From: DASSUW01 sp963730535
GTDB lineage: Bacteria > Actinomycetota > Thermoleophilia > Solirubrobacterales > Solirubrobacteraceae
Direction of reading: 5' to 3'
DNA length: 64,000 bases
NCBI GenBank assembly: GCA_963730535.1
Contig: CAVSRU010000003.1
Span: 413,127 to 477,126 of the forward strand
In this document: positions 6,927 to 15,672 of the stretch, piece by piece
Numbering within the stretch: position 1 is the first letter of the stretch
Layout of the letters: each line of letters starts with the position of its first letter
Program-made: the position numbers and the translations under genes
Notes under the pieces: model-generated
The model's database searches: none
Told to the model about the DNA's origin: nothing
What the model saw: only the letters and a program-made list of their open reading frames with translations

Positions 6927-7115
6927 ATGCCCGATCCCAAGACGGAGGAGATGCAGCTCGAGCAGCTCCAGCGCGAGCGCGTCGAGCGCGAGCAGGCTTC
7001 AGGCGCGGATGAGCCGGCCGACGAGCAGACCCACGAGCGCCGCGCCCAGCGGGCGGCCTACCTGCGGGACAAGCTGCGCGAGCGAGCCCGTTCGGAGGAC
7101 GAGACGGGCGGGTAG
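6927..7115 (+). CDS. Small charged helical protein
   Basis: 62 residues from the ATG at 6927: a Glu/Arg/Gln-rich sequence with LEQLQRERVEREQ and AAYLRDKLRERAR, which predicts a single long helix or short coiled coil. No known domain. TAGGCT at 6914-6919, 7 nt before the ATG, fits the leaderless box seen at many starts here. It is followed 10 bp later by another small acidic gene, so the two probably form an operon. Confidence 0.65.
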   Translation: MPDPKTEEMQLEQLQRERVEREQASGADEPADEQTHERRAQRAAYLRDKLRERARSEDETGG

Positions 7116-7125
7116 AGCCGTCGCC

Positions 7126-7344
7126 ATGACCGAGGAACCCCCGCACCAGCGCCAGGCGGACGAGCTCGAGCGCGAGGCCGACGACATGGAGGAGCGCTCC
7201 GAGCAGTTGGAAGACGAGATCTCGGACGCGCGCAAGGACTGGGAGCAGAAGCAGGCCGACCCGAGCGTGCCGGGGGCCGTCGACGAGGACGCAGACTCAG
7301 GCGACCCTCCGCCCGAGCAGCAGTACCCGGCCAAGGGCGACTAG
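7126..7344 (+). CDS. Small acidic coiled-coil protein
   Basis: 72 residues from the ATG at 7126. Residues 8-45 (ADELEREADDMEERSEQLED and onward) have heptad-like Leu/Met spacing and predict a coiled coil. The C-terminus is Pro/Asp/Gly-rich and disordered. No known domain and no membrane segment. It follows another small charged gene with a 10 bp gap. Function unknown. Confidence 0.65.
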   Translation: MTEEPPHQRQADELEREADDMEERSEQLEDEISDARKDWEQKQADPSVPGAVDEDADSGDPPPEQQYPAKGD

Positions 7345-7409
7345 CGCCTGGTCATCGCGGCGGTTGTCCCGCGAGAGGAATCGCGCGGACCCTGACGTAC
7401 AGGGCGGGC

Positions 7410-8138
7410 ATGGCGCTTTCCCTGCCAGAGCAGTCGCCGCAACAGAGACGGACCGCTCGTATCGCCGGCTGGCTCATGGCCTCGACGTTTCTGACGGCCA
7501 TCCTCGCCGCGCTCATTCTCTACGACCCGGTGCTCAACGACACCGACTACATCCTCGGCGACGGCGACGACACCCGCGTCACACTGGGCGCCCTCCTCGA
7601 GATCTTCCTGATGATCGGCAACGTCGGCACGGCGGTCGTGATGTTTCCGATCCTCAGGCGATACAGCGAAACCCTCTCGCTCAGCTACGTCGCCTCGCGC
7701 ACGATCGAGTCGACGATCATCGGGGTCGGCGCGATCAGCCTGCTCTCCGTCGTCACCCTGCGCGACGACCTGGCCGCGTCCATCGGCGCGGACGCAACCT
7801 CGCTCGACATTGCGGGGCAGAGCCTGGTCGCGATCCACGACTGGACGTTCCTGTTCGGGCCGGGATTCTGCGTCGGCGTCAACGGCATCCTGCTCGGCTG
7901 GCTGATGTACCGCACCGGATTGATGCCGCCACGGCTCGCGATGCTGGGCGTCATCGGCGGTCCGCTGATCTTCCTGTCGTCGATCGCGGTCCTGTTCGGC
8001 GCCTACGAGCAGGACGGCCTGCACGCCCTCTTCTCGGTGCCCGAGGGCGCCTTCGAGGCGGCGTTTGCGATCTACCTGATCGTCAAGGGCTTCAGGCCCT
8101 CGCCAATCCTCGACGACGCTCGGTTTATCGGGCGCTAG
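7410..8138 (+). CDS. DUF4386-family membrane protein
   Basis: 242 residues with six predicted membrane helices. The opening RRTARIAGWLMASTFLTAIL followed by a loop and LGALLEIFLMIGNVGTAVVM, then IHDWTFLFGPGFCVGVNGIL and a C-terminal SVPEGAFEAAFAIYLIVKGF, are characteristic of the DUF4386 family. Function is unknown. Its stop overlaps the convergent cupin gene by 4 bp. The gene stands alone with 65 bp upstream and no obvious box. Confidence 0.88.
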   Translation: MALSLPEQSPQQRRTARIAGWLMASTFLTAILAALILYDPVLNDTDYILGDGDDTRVTLGALLEIFLMIGNVGTAVVMFPILRRYSETLSLSYVASRTIESTIIGVGAISLLSVVTLRDDLAASIGADATSLDIAGQSLVAIHDWTFLFGPGFCVGVNGILLGWLMYRTGLMPPRLAMLGVIGGPLIFLSSIAVLFGAYEQDGLHALFSVPEGAFEAAFAIYLIVKGFRPSPILDDARFIGR

Positions 8139-8536
8139 TCAGCCCACCAGTCGCGCCGGCCATCGACGTCCTCACGCCGAGCCTCGCCGAGACTGGGCGC
8201 CCCGATGACGAGGATCTCGAGGCCCTTCGGCCCGGCCTCGTAGCCTCGCCACATACCGGGCGGGACGCGCACCGCGTCCAATTCCTTGAGCTCGACGATC
8301 TCGTCGTCGACCTTCATCCTCCCGCCCCCGCGCAGGACCACGTACACCTCCTCCTGCTTCTTGTGCGTGTGGCCGTACGGAAAGCGATAGCCGGGTGGGA
8401 CGCGTTGGTAGCTCAGGCCGGAGTTCTCGAGTTCGAGCGCCTCGGTCGCCAAGCGGAACTCCAGGTCCGGCGCGCCGTCGAACCTGGACCCGACATCCTC
8501 CAGGTCCTCCTTGAGGTTCCTGAGCGTGAACGGCAC
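8135..8536 (-). CDS. Single-domain cupin protein
   Basis: 133 residues. A conserved cupin barrel carries GYRFPYGHTHKKQEEVYVVL (motif 1, with H-H-E metal ligands) and then LKELDAVRVPPGMWRGYEAG (motif 2, where the usual His is replaced, Trp/Arg following). Such small cupins bind a metal and act as isomerases, dioxygenases or ligand sensors; the substrate cannot be told. The ATG at 8536 sits just after the CTATAG-type box on the minus strand. It is convergent with the DUF4386 gene. Confidence 0.85.
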   Translation of the reverse strand: MPFTLRNLKEDLEDVGSRFDGAPDLEFRLATEALELENSGLSYQRVPPGYRFPYGHTHKKQEEVYVVLRGGGRMKVDDEIVELKELDAVRVPPGMWRGYEAGPKGLEILVIGAPSLGEARREDVDGRRDWWAD

Positions 8537-8551
8537 GGCGCGATCCTATAG

Positions 8552-8725
8552 CCACCCTTTGCTGGGGTCGCCGTCGACGAGCTGCGCATGTTCCGCAATC
8601 CGGTCGTCGTCGGTGGCGGCACGCCGTTCCTGCCGGCGGTCACCGAAGACGTCCCGCTCGACCTGATCGAGACCAGGACGTTCGGCTCGGGCGTGATCTA
8701 CGAGCGCTACCGGCGCGCCCGCTAG
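8552..8725 (+). pseudogene. C-terminal fragment of a dihydrofolate reductase-family (RibD_C) protein
   Basis: An open frame without a proper start gives VDELRMFRNPVVVGGGTPFL, then LDLIETRTFGSGVIYERYRR and a stop at 8723-8725. That is the conserved C-terminus of the dihydrofolate reductase/RibD C-terminal family (VDELRL..PVVLGGG..LF...LELVETRTF..GVVxLRY). Only about 55 of some 190 residues remain, and an in-frame TAG at 8549 closes the upstream side. It is a gene relic between the cupin gene and a secreted protein gene. Confidence 0.75.
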
Positions 8726-8757
8726 CCACCCGCTCCCGATGCGGATACTGTCGGCCG

Positions 8758-9498
8758 GTGTACAGGCGTGCGATCGGTCTCGCTCTCGTCCTCGCGGTCG
8801 CGAGCCCCGGCGTCGCCGCGGCCGGCTCGTTCATCGCACGGTCCGAGCGGACCGGCGAGGCCCGGATCGAGGGCGTCGGGTGCGGCGCCGCCGCGTCGCG
8901 CGTGCTGGCGCTGCCCGCGTCGGCCACCGAGGTGCAGGTGCGGGAGCCGAAGGTGGGCGACACGTCGCTCGATTCGCGGTTGACCGAGGCGGCGGTCGTG
9001 GGCGCGAGCGTGCGCTTTACCGCCGTCGGCGCCGGCCCGTTCATCTGCAATCCGGCCGAGGACGAAGAGCCGCCCAGCATGCGTCCGTGGAGCGGTCTGT
9101 ACGACTACGACATCGCCTTCCGTGAGCGCGTGAGCGCGCGCTACTGGTCGCTCGCCGGCAAGCTCAAGACACGTCCTCGCTCCGTGACGATGCGCTACAT
9201 CGCCACGGTGCGCAAGATCCGCTGGCGCAGGTTCGGCGGCCGCAAGGCGGTCGGCTTCGGCCGGATGGTCGTCGACGAGCCGCCGGGCTTCACGTGCACC
9301 CGCCGCACTTGCCCGGGCCACGGCGAGCGCTTCAAGGTCCTGCTGTCGCGCCCGAGCCGCTGCGCCGACAACGGCGAGGCCGTCTGGTACGGGCGCGTCG
9401 CGTTCATCACGACCAAGCGGATCCTGCGCATCCCGGCCGGCGGCCTGTTCAGCTCGTACAAGCCGGACTGCGGACTGAGCGACCCGAAGCCAGTGTGA
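8758..9498 (+). CDS. Secreted protein of unknown function
   Basis: 246 residues from a GTG at 8758. The N-terminus YRRAIGLALVLAVASPGVAAAG is a Sec signal peptide with cleavage expected after AAA. The mature part has four or five Cys (IEGVGCGAA, FICNPAED, FTCTRRTCPGHG, RCADNG, DCGLSD), suggesting disulfides outside the membrane. No family recognised. A GATACT box at 8744-8749, 8 nt before the GTG, suggests a leaderless transcript. Confidence 0.75.
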   Translation: MYRRAIGLALVLAVASPGVAAAGSFIARSERTGEARIEGVGCGAAASRVLALPASATEVQVREPKVGDTSLDSRLTEAAVVGASVRFTAVGAGPFICNPAEDEEPPSMRPWSGLYDYDIAFRERVSARYWSLAGKLKTRPRSVTMRYIATVRKIRWRRFGGRKAVGFGRMVVDEPPGFTCTRRTCPGHGERFKVLLSRPSRCADNGEAVWYGRVAFITTKRILRIPAGGLFSSYKPDCGLSDPKPV

Positions 9499-9549
9499 TG
9501 CGGGCTGTTGCCCCCGCTCGGGCGTGACGTACGACGTGGGAGGACTCGG

Positions 9550-10200
9550 ATGACGAGGTACGCAGTCGCACGACTGGAAGAGATCGAAGAGCTGACCGAC
9601 GGACGCGCGCCGTTTCGACCTGTCAGGCACCACTTCGGCATCACGTCCTTCGGTGTCAACGCTTGGACGGCCCCCGAAGTGGGTGACCGGATCATCAACG
9701 AGCACGACGAGTCGGACCCCGACGCCGACGAGGAGCTGTACCTCGTTGTGCGAGGGCGAGCGATGTTCGAGCTCGGCGGCGACCAGGTGGCTGCGCCCAC
9801 GGGGACGTTCATCTTTGCTCCTCCCGGCGTGAAGCGGACGGCGTTCGCCGAGGAGCCCGAGACGACGGTCATCGCGCTCGGCGGCACCCCGGGAAAGGCG
9901 TACGAGCCCGCCGGCTGGGAGCTCTGGGTCCCGCTGAACCCGCTCTATGAGGCAGGCGAGTACGCCGAGGCGGCTGATCGCGGACGCCAACTGGTCGAGG
10001 CTCACCCGCAGTACGCCGGGCTGCTCTACAACCTCGCGTGTTGCGAGAGCCTCGCGGGCCGGACGGATGACGCGATCGATCACCTCGGACTCGCGATCGA
10101 CCGCTCGGAGCAGTCTCGCTCGTACGCAAAGGATGATTCGGACTTCGATCCGATCCGCGATGAGCCCGCGTTCAAGGAGTTGATCGAACCCAAGGGATAG
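9550..10200 (+). CDS. Cupin-TPR protein
   Basis: 216 residues from the ATG at 9550, with GGGAGGA as Shine-Dalgarno at 9538-9544. The first 120 residues form a cupin: IINEHDESDPDADEELYLVV, RGRAMFELGGDQVAAPTGTF, FAPPGVKRTAFAEEPETTVI. The second half, YEAGEYAEAADRGRQLVEAH and LLYNLACCESLAGRTDDAID, resembles two tetratricopeptide repeats and ends with SDFDPIRDEPAFKEL, a common TPR ending. The fusion recurs in actinobacteria as a hypothetical cupin. No catalytic role can be assigned. Confidence 0.85.
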   Translation: MTRYAVARLEEIEELTDGRAPFRPVRHHFGITSFGVNAWTAPEVGDRIINEHDESDPDADEELYLVVRGRAMFELGGDQVAAPTGTFIFAPPGVKRTAFAEEPETTVIALGGTPGKAYEPAGWELWVPLNPLYEAGEYAEAADRGRQLVEAHPQYAGLLYNLACCESLAGRTDDAIDHLGLAIDRSEQSRSYAKDDSDFDPIRDEPAFKELIEPKG

Positions 10201-10253
10201 GCCGGGCGCCAGGCTGCAACGCGGCGCCAGACCCGGAGCGCGACGGAGCTGCC

Positions 10254-10625
10254 CTATGCAGGCCCCATCGGCTGCCAAAGTTGGATGCGATTGCCCTCCG
10301 GATCACGAACCTCGGCGAAGCGCCCATTCGGGTAGCGCTCCGGGTCCACGTCGACCGTTTCCCCCGCGCTTCGCAGCTGCTCGGCGACCGCGTCCAGATC
10401 ATTGACGCGAAAGTTGATCATCCAGGTGTGCTCGGGCGGGCCGATCATGTCCGAGTCCTGCTGGAACGGCGCGAACACAGTCACGCCCTCCTCCTGGCGC
10501 CACGGCTCCTGCCCATACGTACTTGGCGCGGGCTTCACCCCAAGCCGCTCCTCGTACCAGATCGCCAGCGCCTCGGGATTCCGCGCGCGAAAGAAGAAGC
10601 CGCCGATACCGGTGACCCGCTCCAC
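10254..10625 (-). CDS. VOC-family (glyoxalase-like) protein
   Basis: 123 residues from the GTG at 10625 (VERVTGIGGFFFRA, the usual family start); a GTG 33 nt upstream is also open. Single vicinal-oxygen-chelate module: GFFFRARNPEALAIWYEERL, HTWMINFRVNDLDAVAEQLR, then YPNGRFAEVRDPEGNRIQLW with the typical DPEGN and final Trp. Such proteins are often bleomycin-resistance-like or glyoxalase-like; no specific substrate can be inferred. It is divergent from the next VOC gene. Confidence 0.85.
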   Translation of the reverse strand: MERVTGIGGFFFRARNPEALAIWYEERLGVKPAPSTYGQEPWRQEEGVTVFAPFQQDSDMIGPPEHTWMINFRVNDLDAVAEQLRSAGETVDVDPERYPNGRFAEVRDPEGNRIQLWQPMGPA

Positions 10626-10726
10626 GACCCCGAGCTTACTTGCGTGGGCCCCCGACACTTGTCACCACGGCCGATATCCTCACGACTCCGGCAGCCCGGC
10701 GATCTCGAGCCAGTCGTTTGCCCTCA

Positions 10727-11191
10727 ATGGACAGCCATCGCCACGGCGTCACCAGCTTCGTCCACGTCGGTCTTGTCGTCGAGGACCTCGACGAGACAGT
10801 CCGGTTTCTCGCGCTGCTCGGCTTCGACTGCAGCGAGCCCGGGGTGTTCAGCGGCGAGTGGATCGGTCGGATCATTGGTCTCGAGAACGTGACGGTCGAG
10901 CTCGTGATGGCTCGCGCCCCCGACGGCAGCGACGTGTTCGAGGTGGTGCGCTTCCACTCGCCGTCCGCCGGCGCTCAAGAGCCGGCGCCGGCCGCGAACC
11001 GTCCTGGGCTCAGGCACATCGCCTTCAAGGTCGACGACGTGCGTGGCGTCGTCGAGCGCGTCCGAGAGGCCGGCTGGGACACGGTCGGGGAGATCGTCGA
11101 CTTCGAGAACACCTTTCTCCTCTGCTACGTCCGCGGACCCGAAGGCCTGATCGTCGAACTCGCCGAGCGGCTCGACGGCGCGCCGGGCTGA
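10727..11191 (+). CDS. VOC-family protein
   Basis: 154 residues from the ATG at 10727. Domain features: VTSFVHVGLVVEDLDETVRF, a central WIGRIIGLENVTVELVMARA, and GLRHIAFKVDDVRGVVERVR with YVRGPEGLIVELAERL at the end. This matches the glyoxalase/lactoylglutathione lyase-like group, with two beta-alpha-beta units in one chain. It resembles the minus-strand VOC protein at 18033, which suggests paralogy. Substrate unknown. Confidence 0.87.
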   Translation: MDSHRHGVTSFVHVGLVVEDLDETVRFLALLGFDCSEPGVFSGEWIGRIIGLENVTVELVMARAPDGSDVFEVVRFHSPSAGAQEPAPAANRPGLRHIAFKVDDVRGVVERVREAGWDTVGEIVDFENTFLLCYVRGPEGLIVELAERLDGAPG

Positions 11192-11218
11192 ACGGCCAGA
11201 CTGAACCCACCGGCGTCG

Positions 11219-11986
11219 ATGAGACAAATCGCTGTACTGGTGCAACACCACGGGCGCCGCTGGCTTCCGAGGATTCTGGGTGCGCTCGGGGTGGCGGCGT
11301 TCTGCGCGGGCGTGCTCGTGCTGTTCACGACGGACCACGACGCGCGCAGCGCTTTCCTGCTCACGCTCGGGCTGGCGCTGGTTCTTCTCGCTTTCCTCCA
11401 CGAGCGGATCCAACTCGAGGGATTCCAGATCCTCGGCGCAAACATTCGTGTGCGAGAGGTAGTCAAGAGCAGGCTCGAGCTGGCTATCTCCTCCGAGCGA
11501 GCCGGAGACGAGAACGTCATGGCGCTCCGAAGGCAGGCTCTCGTCCTCGAGAACCTCTCCGGGCTCTATGAGCATGTCCGACGCGTGGAACCGCCGGGCC
11601 CTCGGCGTACCTATGCGCTCGATCGCGTTGCGACGCGCATCCAGCAGGCCGCACGCGACGCCGACTTCGATCCGGTCGAAGTTCTCGGCTGGTTCCACGA
11701 GGGCACAGACGCGCTACGGGTGATCGCGCTCAATCTGATGCTGGCCAAGGAGGACTACCGCGACTTCGTCGCGGTTCTCGAGACCGTCGACACGCCGCGC
11801 AGTCACTTCGAGCAGTTCTACGGGCTTCGGCTGGCGCAAGCGATGCTCCCAGAGCTCGATCCGCTGGACAGGCGACTGCTCCGCGACGCGATTGTCCGCG
11901 CGCGACGGAATCGAGGGTTCAGGCGCGATCGGGCGCTCGTCGAGCAAAGCCGGAGGATTCTCGAACAGCTGGACGACAGTCCGTGA
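11219..11986 (+). CDS. Membrane-anchored helical protein of unknown function
   Basis: 255 residues. Two closely spaced membrane helices (ILGALGVAAFCAGVLVLF and AFLLTLGLALVLLAFL) lie in the first 60 residues, followed by a cytoplasmic helical region. The last 90 residues (FDPVEVLGWFHEGTDALRVI through YGLRLAQAMLPELDPLDRRL) look like a compact helical repeat module seen at the C-terminus of several hypothetical proteins. No catalytic motif. The gene stands alone, followed by the strong hairpin at 12071. Confidence 0.65.
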   Translation: MRQIAVLVQHHGRRWLPRILGALGVAAFCAGVLVLFTTDHDARSAFLLTLGLALVLLAFLHERIQLEGFQILGANIRVREVVKSRLELAISSERAGDENVMALRRQALVLENLSGLYEHVRRVEPPGPRRTYALDRVATRIQQAARDADFDPVEVLGWFHEGTDALRVIALNLMLAKEDYRDFVAVLETVDTPRSHFEQFYGLRLAQAMLPELDPLDRRLLRDAIVRARRNRGFRRDRALVEQSRRILEQLDDSP

Positions 11987-12070
11987 ACTCGCTCCCGCCC
12001 TGCGTCCTGGCCGGTGGGCTACGTGCCGCTTGAAGGACCCAATGCGGTCGTGCCGTCCGGCGGGCGCGGC

Positions 12071-12101
12071 GGCGGGCGATCCTTGGCGAGGATCGCCCGC
12101 C
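12071..12101. terminator. Strong hairpin between convergent genes
   Basis: A perfect 12 bp stem, GGCGGGCGATCC / GGATCGCCCGCC, with a 7 nt loop. It lies 9 bp beyond the stop of the carboxypeptidase gene and 85 bp beyond the membrane-protein gene, so it probably ends both transcripts. There is no T-run. Confidence 0.75.
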
Positions 12102-12110
12102 CGCGCGCGT

Positions 12111-14558
12111 CTACTTGCTCCGTGTGCAGGCGTTGCCGACCTGGACGCGCTGTCCGCGGTCGACCGTCACCTGGCGCGTCGCCTTCACCTTGCCGTCGGA
12201 TCCGGTGCACGTGAGCGTCCAACTCTCCTTCACACCGGTCTCCAGAAGCGGCGTGGGCGACCGGAACGTCACGTTCCCGTTGAACCAGTCATCGGGCGGG
12301 CTCTGCACCTGGTCGTAGTTGACCATGTGCGCCGTGTACTGGCCGGGCGGCGGGTCGAACAGCGTGGCGTCCTCGGTGGTATCGCCGAACGCCGCCGACT
12401 GCGTGACCACGACACCGGCCGAGTTGACCACGTAGACGTCCCAGTCGGTATTCGGGTTCGACCACTCGATATGGACCGTGAACGTACCGTTGTCGACACC
12501 GTTGGCCGGCCCCTGCACCGTGAAGGGGATCGACTCGTACGGCTGCGCCGGGTAGTTCACGTTCTCTGCCGGGATCCCGGCCGGGTTCGCGAGCGTGGTC
12601 GTCGGCTGCGGCGGGCCGGTCGCATCCCGGCCGTGCCGGCCGGCGACGACTGGCCGCGTGGACGGGTTGACGTGCCACGCGAACGTCGGGGCGGCGACCT
12701 TCAGCTCCGAGCTGAGCATGTCCGGGAACTGGATCGGGTCGCCGATGACGGTGCCGAAGTCGTCCTGCCAGACCGGCGAGGTCGACGTCTGGAAGCTCTT
12801 CGAGATCCTCAGCGTCGAGCCCACGGGCGCAGCACCCTCGATCACCGAGTGATACGCCGTGTCGGCGGTGGCCTTCAACATCTCGTAGTAGGCCTCGCGG
12901 TTGCCGCCCTTTCCTGCACCCGCGGCCGGTGCCAGACCGAGGTACTCGGCTTCGACGCCGGTGGCATATGGCGGGTGGAACTCGCTCGGGCCGATCTCGA
13001 ACGTGAAGCCGAAGCCGCCCGTCGACCAGAACGACCAGTCCTCCGTCGTCCCCGTCGTGTCATACAGGCCGAACCCGGGGTCGTTGGAGTACCCGTTGTG
13101 CGCAGTCATCGCCGCGCCGAGTGCCTTGTACTGCGGCTCCTCGAGCGGGAACCCAAAGCTCGCCACCCCAGGCGGGCGCAGCACCAGGTTCGAGTAGGTG
13201 TGGTTCGTGATCAGGTTCGTCACCTGACGGTTGGACACCAGATCGCGGATGCTCTGCACTTCCGGCTCCGAGAACGGAGCGTCGCCGCGGAACGTGTCGT
13301 CGAACCACGTCACGCTCGCTCCGGACCCGCCCCACAATCCGCCGTAGTTGCGATTCGGATCGGTGCCGCGGAGGCGGCCCGCCTTGTTGTCATCACAGGC
13401 ATGGCGCCGGTACTGAGACGGCGTCGACTGCGACACCGCGCAGTTCTTCCGCTTCATCTCGTAGTCGAAGAGCGAGAAGTCGCCCAGCGGGGCGGCCTCG
13501 CGCGAGATGTTGAACCCGTCGGGGTTCACCACCGGCACAACGATCGTGCGCGTCTGCTGCACGAGCGACGTCGTTCGGCTGTCCGCGCCGTAGTTGCGGA
13601 GCAGGTCGTACGCGAACTCGATCGTGTGCTCCGACGAGGGCCACTCACGAGCGTGGTGCACGCCCATGTTCAGGAAGATGGGCTTGCCGTCCTGCGTGTT
13701 CGCTGCGTTCAACGTGATCTCGATCCCGTTCACGTCACGGCCCAGCACACTCTTGTACCTGAGCGTGAGCGGCTTCACGAGCAGCGGGTACTGCTGCGCG
13801 AGCTGCTTCATCTCGAAGTCGTAGTCGGCCAGATGCCGGTAGCTGTCCCGGCCGCTCGGGAGCGCGGAGGTCGCGGCGGCCGAGGCGAAGCGCCGGTCCT
13901 TGGCCTGGTTGCGTCGTGTTCGTGCAGCCAGGTCGGCGATGCGGACGCGGTAGCGGAATCCGGCGCGACGAAGGGTGCGAGCATCGCGACGGCCGTGCAG
14001 CACGACCTCGACCGAGTTGGCGTCGCCGTGCTCGGTCAGATCGAGGCCGAGCCCCTGCAGCCGCTCCTTGTCCGCCCGCTGGCGTGTGATCACGTCGACC
14101 ACTCGGACCTTGCCGGCGGTCTTCTTCTTCGCGATCGCGGTGAATCGGGCGGACACCTTCGCGCTCGGGGCGTCGCCGCGATAGCGGCACGCCTGCACCG
14201 TCAGGCGCTCACCCTTGCGCACGAACCCTTCAGCCAGCTCGTTTCCGGCGAACCCGGCCGAGCCCGCCACGACACGGCCCTTGGCGCCGAAGATCGCAAG
14301 ATCCCAGTCGCCGGCCGAGCGGAGCGTGACGCTCGCGATGCTGCGCGACGGCGCGGTGACCCGGAACGTGTCACGTCCGGCAGCACGGGGCGCAAGGCTG
14401 CGGTGGCATGGGCCGGCGCTCGTGGCGCCCGCGGTTACGGTGCGTGCCGCGGCCAAGCTCGGTGACGCGGCTGACACCGTGCACAGCACGGCGAGCACCA
14501 GTCCGCGCGCGACCCCCCTGCGGGACACCGTCCCCGCGCTCGTGAGCGACAAGCTCAT
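12111..14558 (-). CDS. Secreted M14-family zinc carboxypeptidase
   Basis: 815 residues from the ATG at 14558, which follows GGAGGG. A signal peptide (LVLAVLCTVSAASPSLAAA) leads a pre-region, then a peptidase M14 domain. Zinc ligands are in NMGVHHAREWPSSE (H and E, about residues 300-305) and LITNHTYSNLVLRPPG (H, about 450); the catalytic Glu is in GFGFTFEIGPSE (about 520). Other family marks are VVPVVNPDGF and DPNRNYGGLWGG. The C-terminal 250 residues contain beta-sandwich-like stretches (NTDWDVYVVNSAGVV), likely pre-peptidase C-type or adhesion domains. It would trim C-terminal residues from peptides outside the cell. Confidence 0.95.
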   Translation of the reverse strand: MSLSLTSAGTVSRRGVARGLVLAVLCTVSAASPSLAAARTVTAGATSAGPCHRSLAPRAAGRDTFRVTAPSRSIASVTLRSAGDWDLAIFGAKGRVVAGSAGFAGNELAEGFVRKGERLTVQACRYRGDAPSAKVSARFTAIAKKKTAGKVRVVDVITRQRADKERLQGLGLDLTEHGDANSVEVVLHGRRDARTLRRAGFRYRVRIADLAARTRRNQAKDRRFASAAATSALPSGRDSYRHLADYDFEMKQLAQQYPLLVKPLTLRYKSVLGRDVNGIEITLNAANTQDGKPIFLNMGVHHAREWPSSEHTIEFAYDLLRNYGADSRTTSLVQQTRTIVVPVVNPDGFNISREAAPLGDFSLFDYEMKRKNCAVSQSTPSQYRRHACDDNKAGRLRGTDPNRNYGGLWGGSGASVTWFDDTFRGDAPFSEPEVQSIRDLVSNRQVTNLITNHTYSNLVLRPPGVASFGFPLEEPQYKALGAAMTAHNGYSNDPGFGLYDTTGTTEDWSFWSTGGFGFTFEIGPSEFHPPYATGVEAEYLGLAPAAGAGKGGNREAYYEMLKATADTAYHSVIEGAAPVGSTLRISKSFQTSTSPVWQDDFGTVIGDPIQFPDMLSSELKVAAPTFAWHVNPSTRPVVAGRHGRDATGPPQPTTTLANPAGIPAENVNYPAQPYESIPFTVQGPANGVDNGTFTVHIEWSNPNTDWDVYVVNSAGVVVTQSAAFGDTTEDATLFDPPPGQYTAHMVNYDQVQSPPDDWFNGNVTFRSPTPLLETGVKESWTLTCTGSDGKVKATRQVTVDRGQRVQVGNACTRSK

Positions 14559-14799
14559 CAGAATCCCTCCCCCGTTGTGATGCCCGGCTCCTGCGGCCAA
14601 GGGCGGCCGTAAAGAGAGCCTAAAGGAGTCCAGGCCGAACGGCCACTTTTCCGTGGCACTCCCGGGTCATCCTCCCGCTCCCCTCATGGGTCGAGCCCGG
14701 GATCACCCTCGTCGCCATTCGGTCGCACGATGCGGGCGGCCGTGGCCGGGCGCAAGATCGAGGTCTGAACAACCTGATCGCCTCCGGAAAGGCAAGCCA

Positions 14800-15627
14800 A
14801 TGATCGTTCTCTATGTCGTTGTCGCTGTGCTACTGGTGGGTCTCGTCGCGAGTGTCCGGATCCTCAAGCAGTACGAGCGCGCCGTCCAGTTCAGGCTCGG
14901 GCGCGTCCAGGACGGCGCGCGAGGACCCGGCTTGATCTTCATCATCCCGCTGATCGACCGCGTCCACAGGGTCTCACTGCGGATCGTGACGATGCCGATC
15001 CAGTCGCAGGGGATCATCACGCGCGACAACGTGAGCGTCGACGTGTCCGCCGTCGCCTATTACCGGGTCGAGGACGCGATCCGCTCGGTGGTCGCGATCG
15101 AGAACGTCGCCGCGGCCATCAACCAGATCGCCCAGACGACGCTGCGGGCGGTCGTGGGTCGCCACACGCTCGACGAGACGCTGTCGGAGACCGAGACGAT
15201 CAACCAGAACATCCGCGAGATCCTCGACATCCAGACCGAGGAGTGGGGCGTGAAGGTCACGACCGTCGAGCTCAAGGACATCCAGCTGCCCGAGGGCATG
15301 CAGCGCGCGATGGCCCGCCAGGCCGAGGCGGAGCGCGAGAAGCGGGCCAAGATCATCGCCGCCGAGGGCGAGGCGCTGGCCGCCGGCGAGCTCGGGCGCG
15401 CGTCGGACGTGATGCTGGCCCACCCGCTGGCGCTGCAGCTGCGCAATCTGCAGACGATGGTCGAGATCGGAGTCGACAAGAACTCCACGCTCGTGTTCCC
15501 GGCGCCGCTGATGAGCACGATCGGCGAGCTGGGCGCGTTCCTGGCCCGCGAGAACGCCGCAGCGGGCAACCTGCCCAGCGAGCCCGTCTCGCCGGTGCCG
15601 TCCAACGGTGACGTAGCGCGGTCATGA
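14800..15627 (+). CDS. Slipin/stomatin-like SPFH-domain membrane protein
   Basis: 275 residues from the ATG at 14800, with GGAAAGG upstream. One N-terminal membrane helix (VLYVVVAVLLVGLVASV) is followed by an SPFH domain: KQYERAVQFRLGRVQDGARG, PGLIFIIPLIDRVHRVSLR, TTLRAVVGRHTLDETLSETE, VTTVELKDIQLPEGMQRAMA, and an Ala/Glu-rich coiled coil (EAEREKRAKIIAAEGE). Slipins oligomerise at the membrane and organise proteases or microdomains. A partner NfeD/ClpP-class protease gene, common beside slipins, is not present here. Very well conserved. Confidence 0.96.
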   Translation: MIVLYVVVAVLLVGLVASVRILKQYERAVQFRLGRVQDGARGPGLIFIIPLIDRVHRVSLRIVTMPIQSQGIITRDNVSVDVSAVAYYRVEDAIRSVVAIENVAAAINQIAQTTLRAVVGRHTLDETLSETETINQNIREILDIQTEEWGVKVTTVELKDIQLPEGMQRAMARQAEAEREKRAKIIAAEGEALAAGELGRASDVMLAHPLALQLRNLQTMVEIGVDKNSTLVFPAPLMSTIGELGAFLARENAAAGNLPSEPVSPVPSNGDVARS

Positions 15628-15672
15628 CGTGACGCCCAGCCAGCGGCTGTCGGGCACGTTAGGGTCGCGACA

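Noticed and set aside
11892..14465. Long plus-strand open frame (857 codons) opposite the carboxypeptidase gene
   Set aside because: It is rich in Arg, Val, Gly and Asp from reading GC-rich codons on the wrong strand and has no family motif, whereas the minus-strand frame has a signal peptide and complete M14 motifs.
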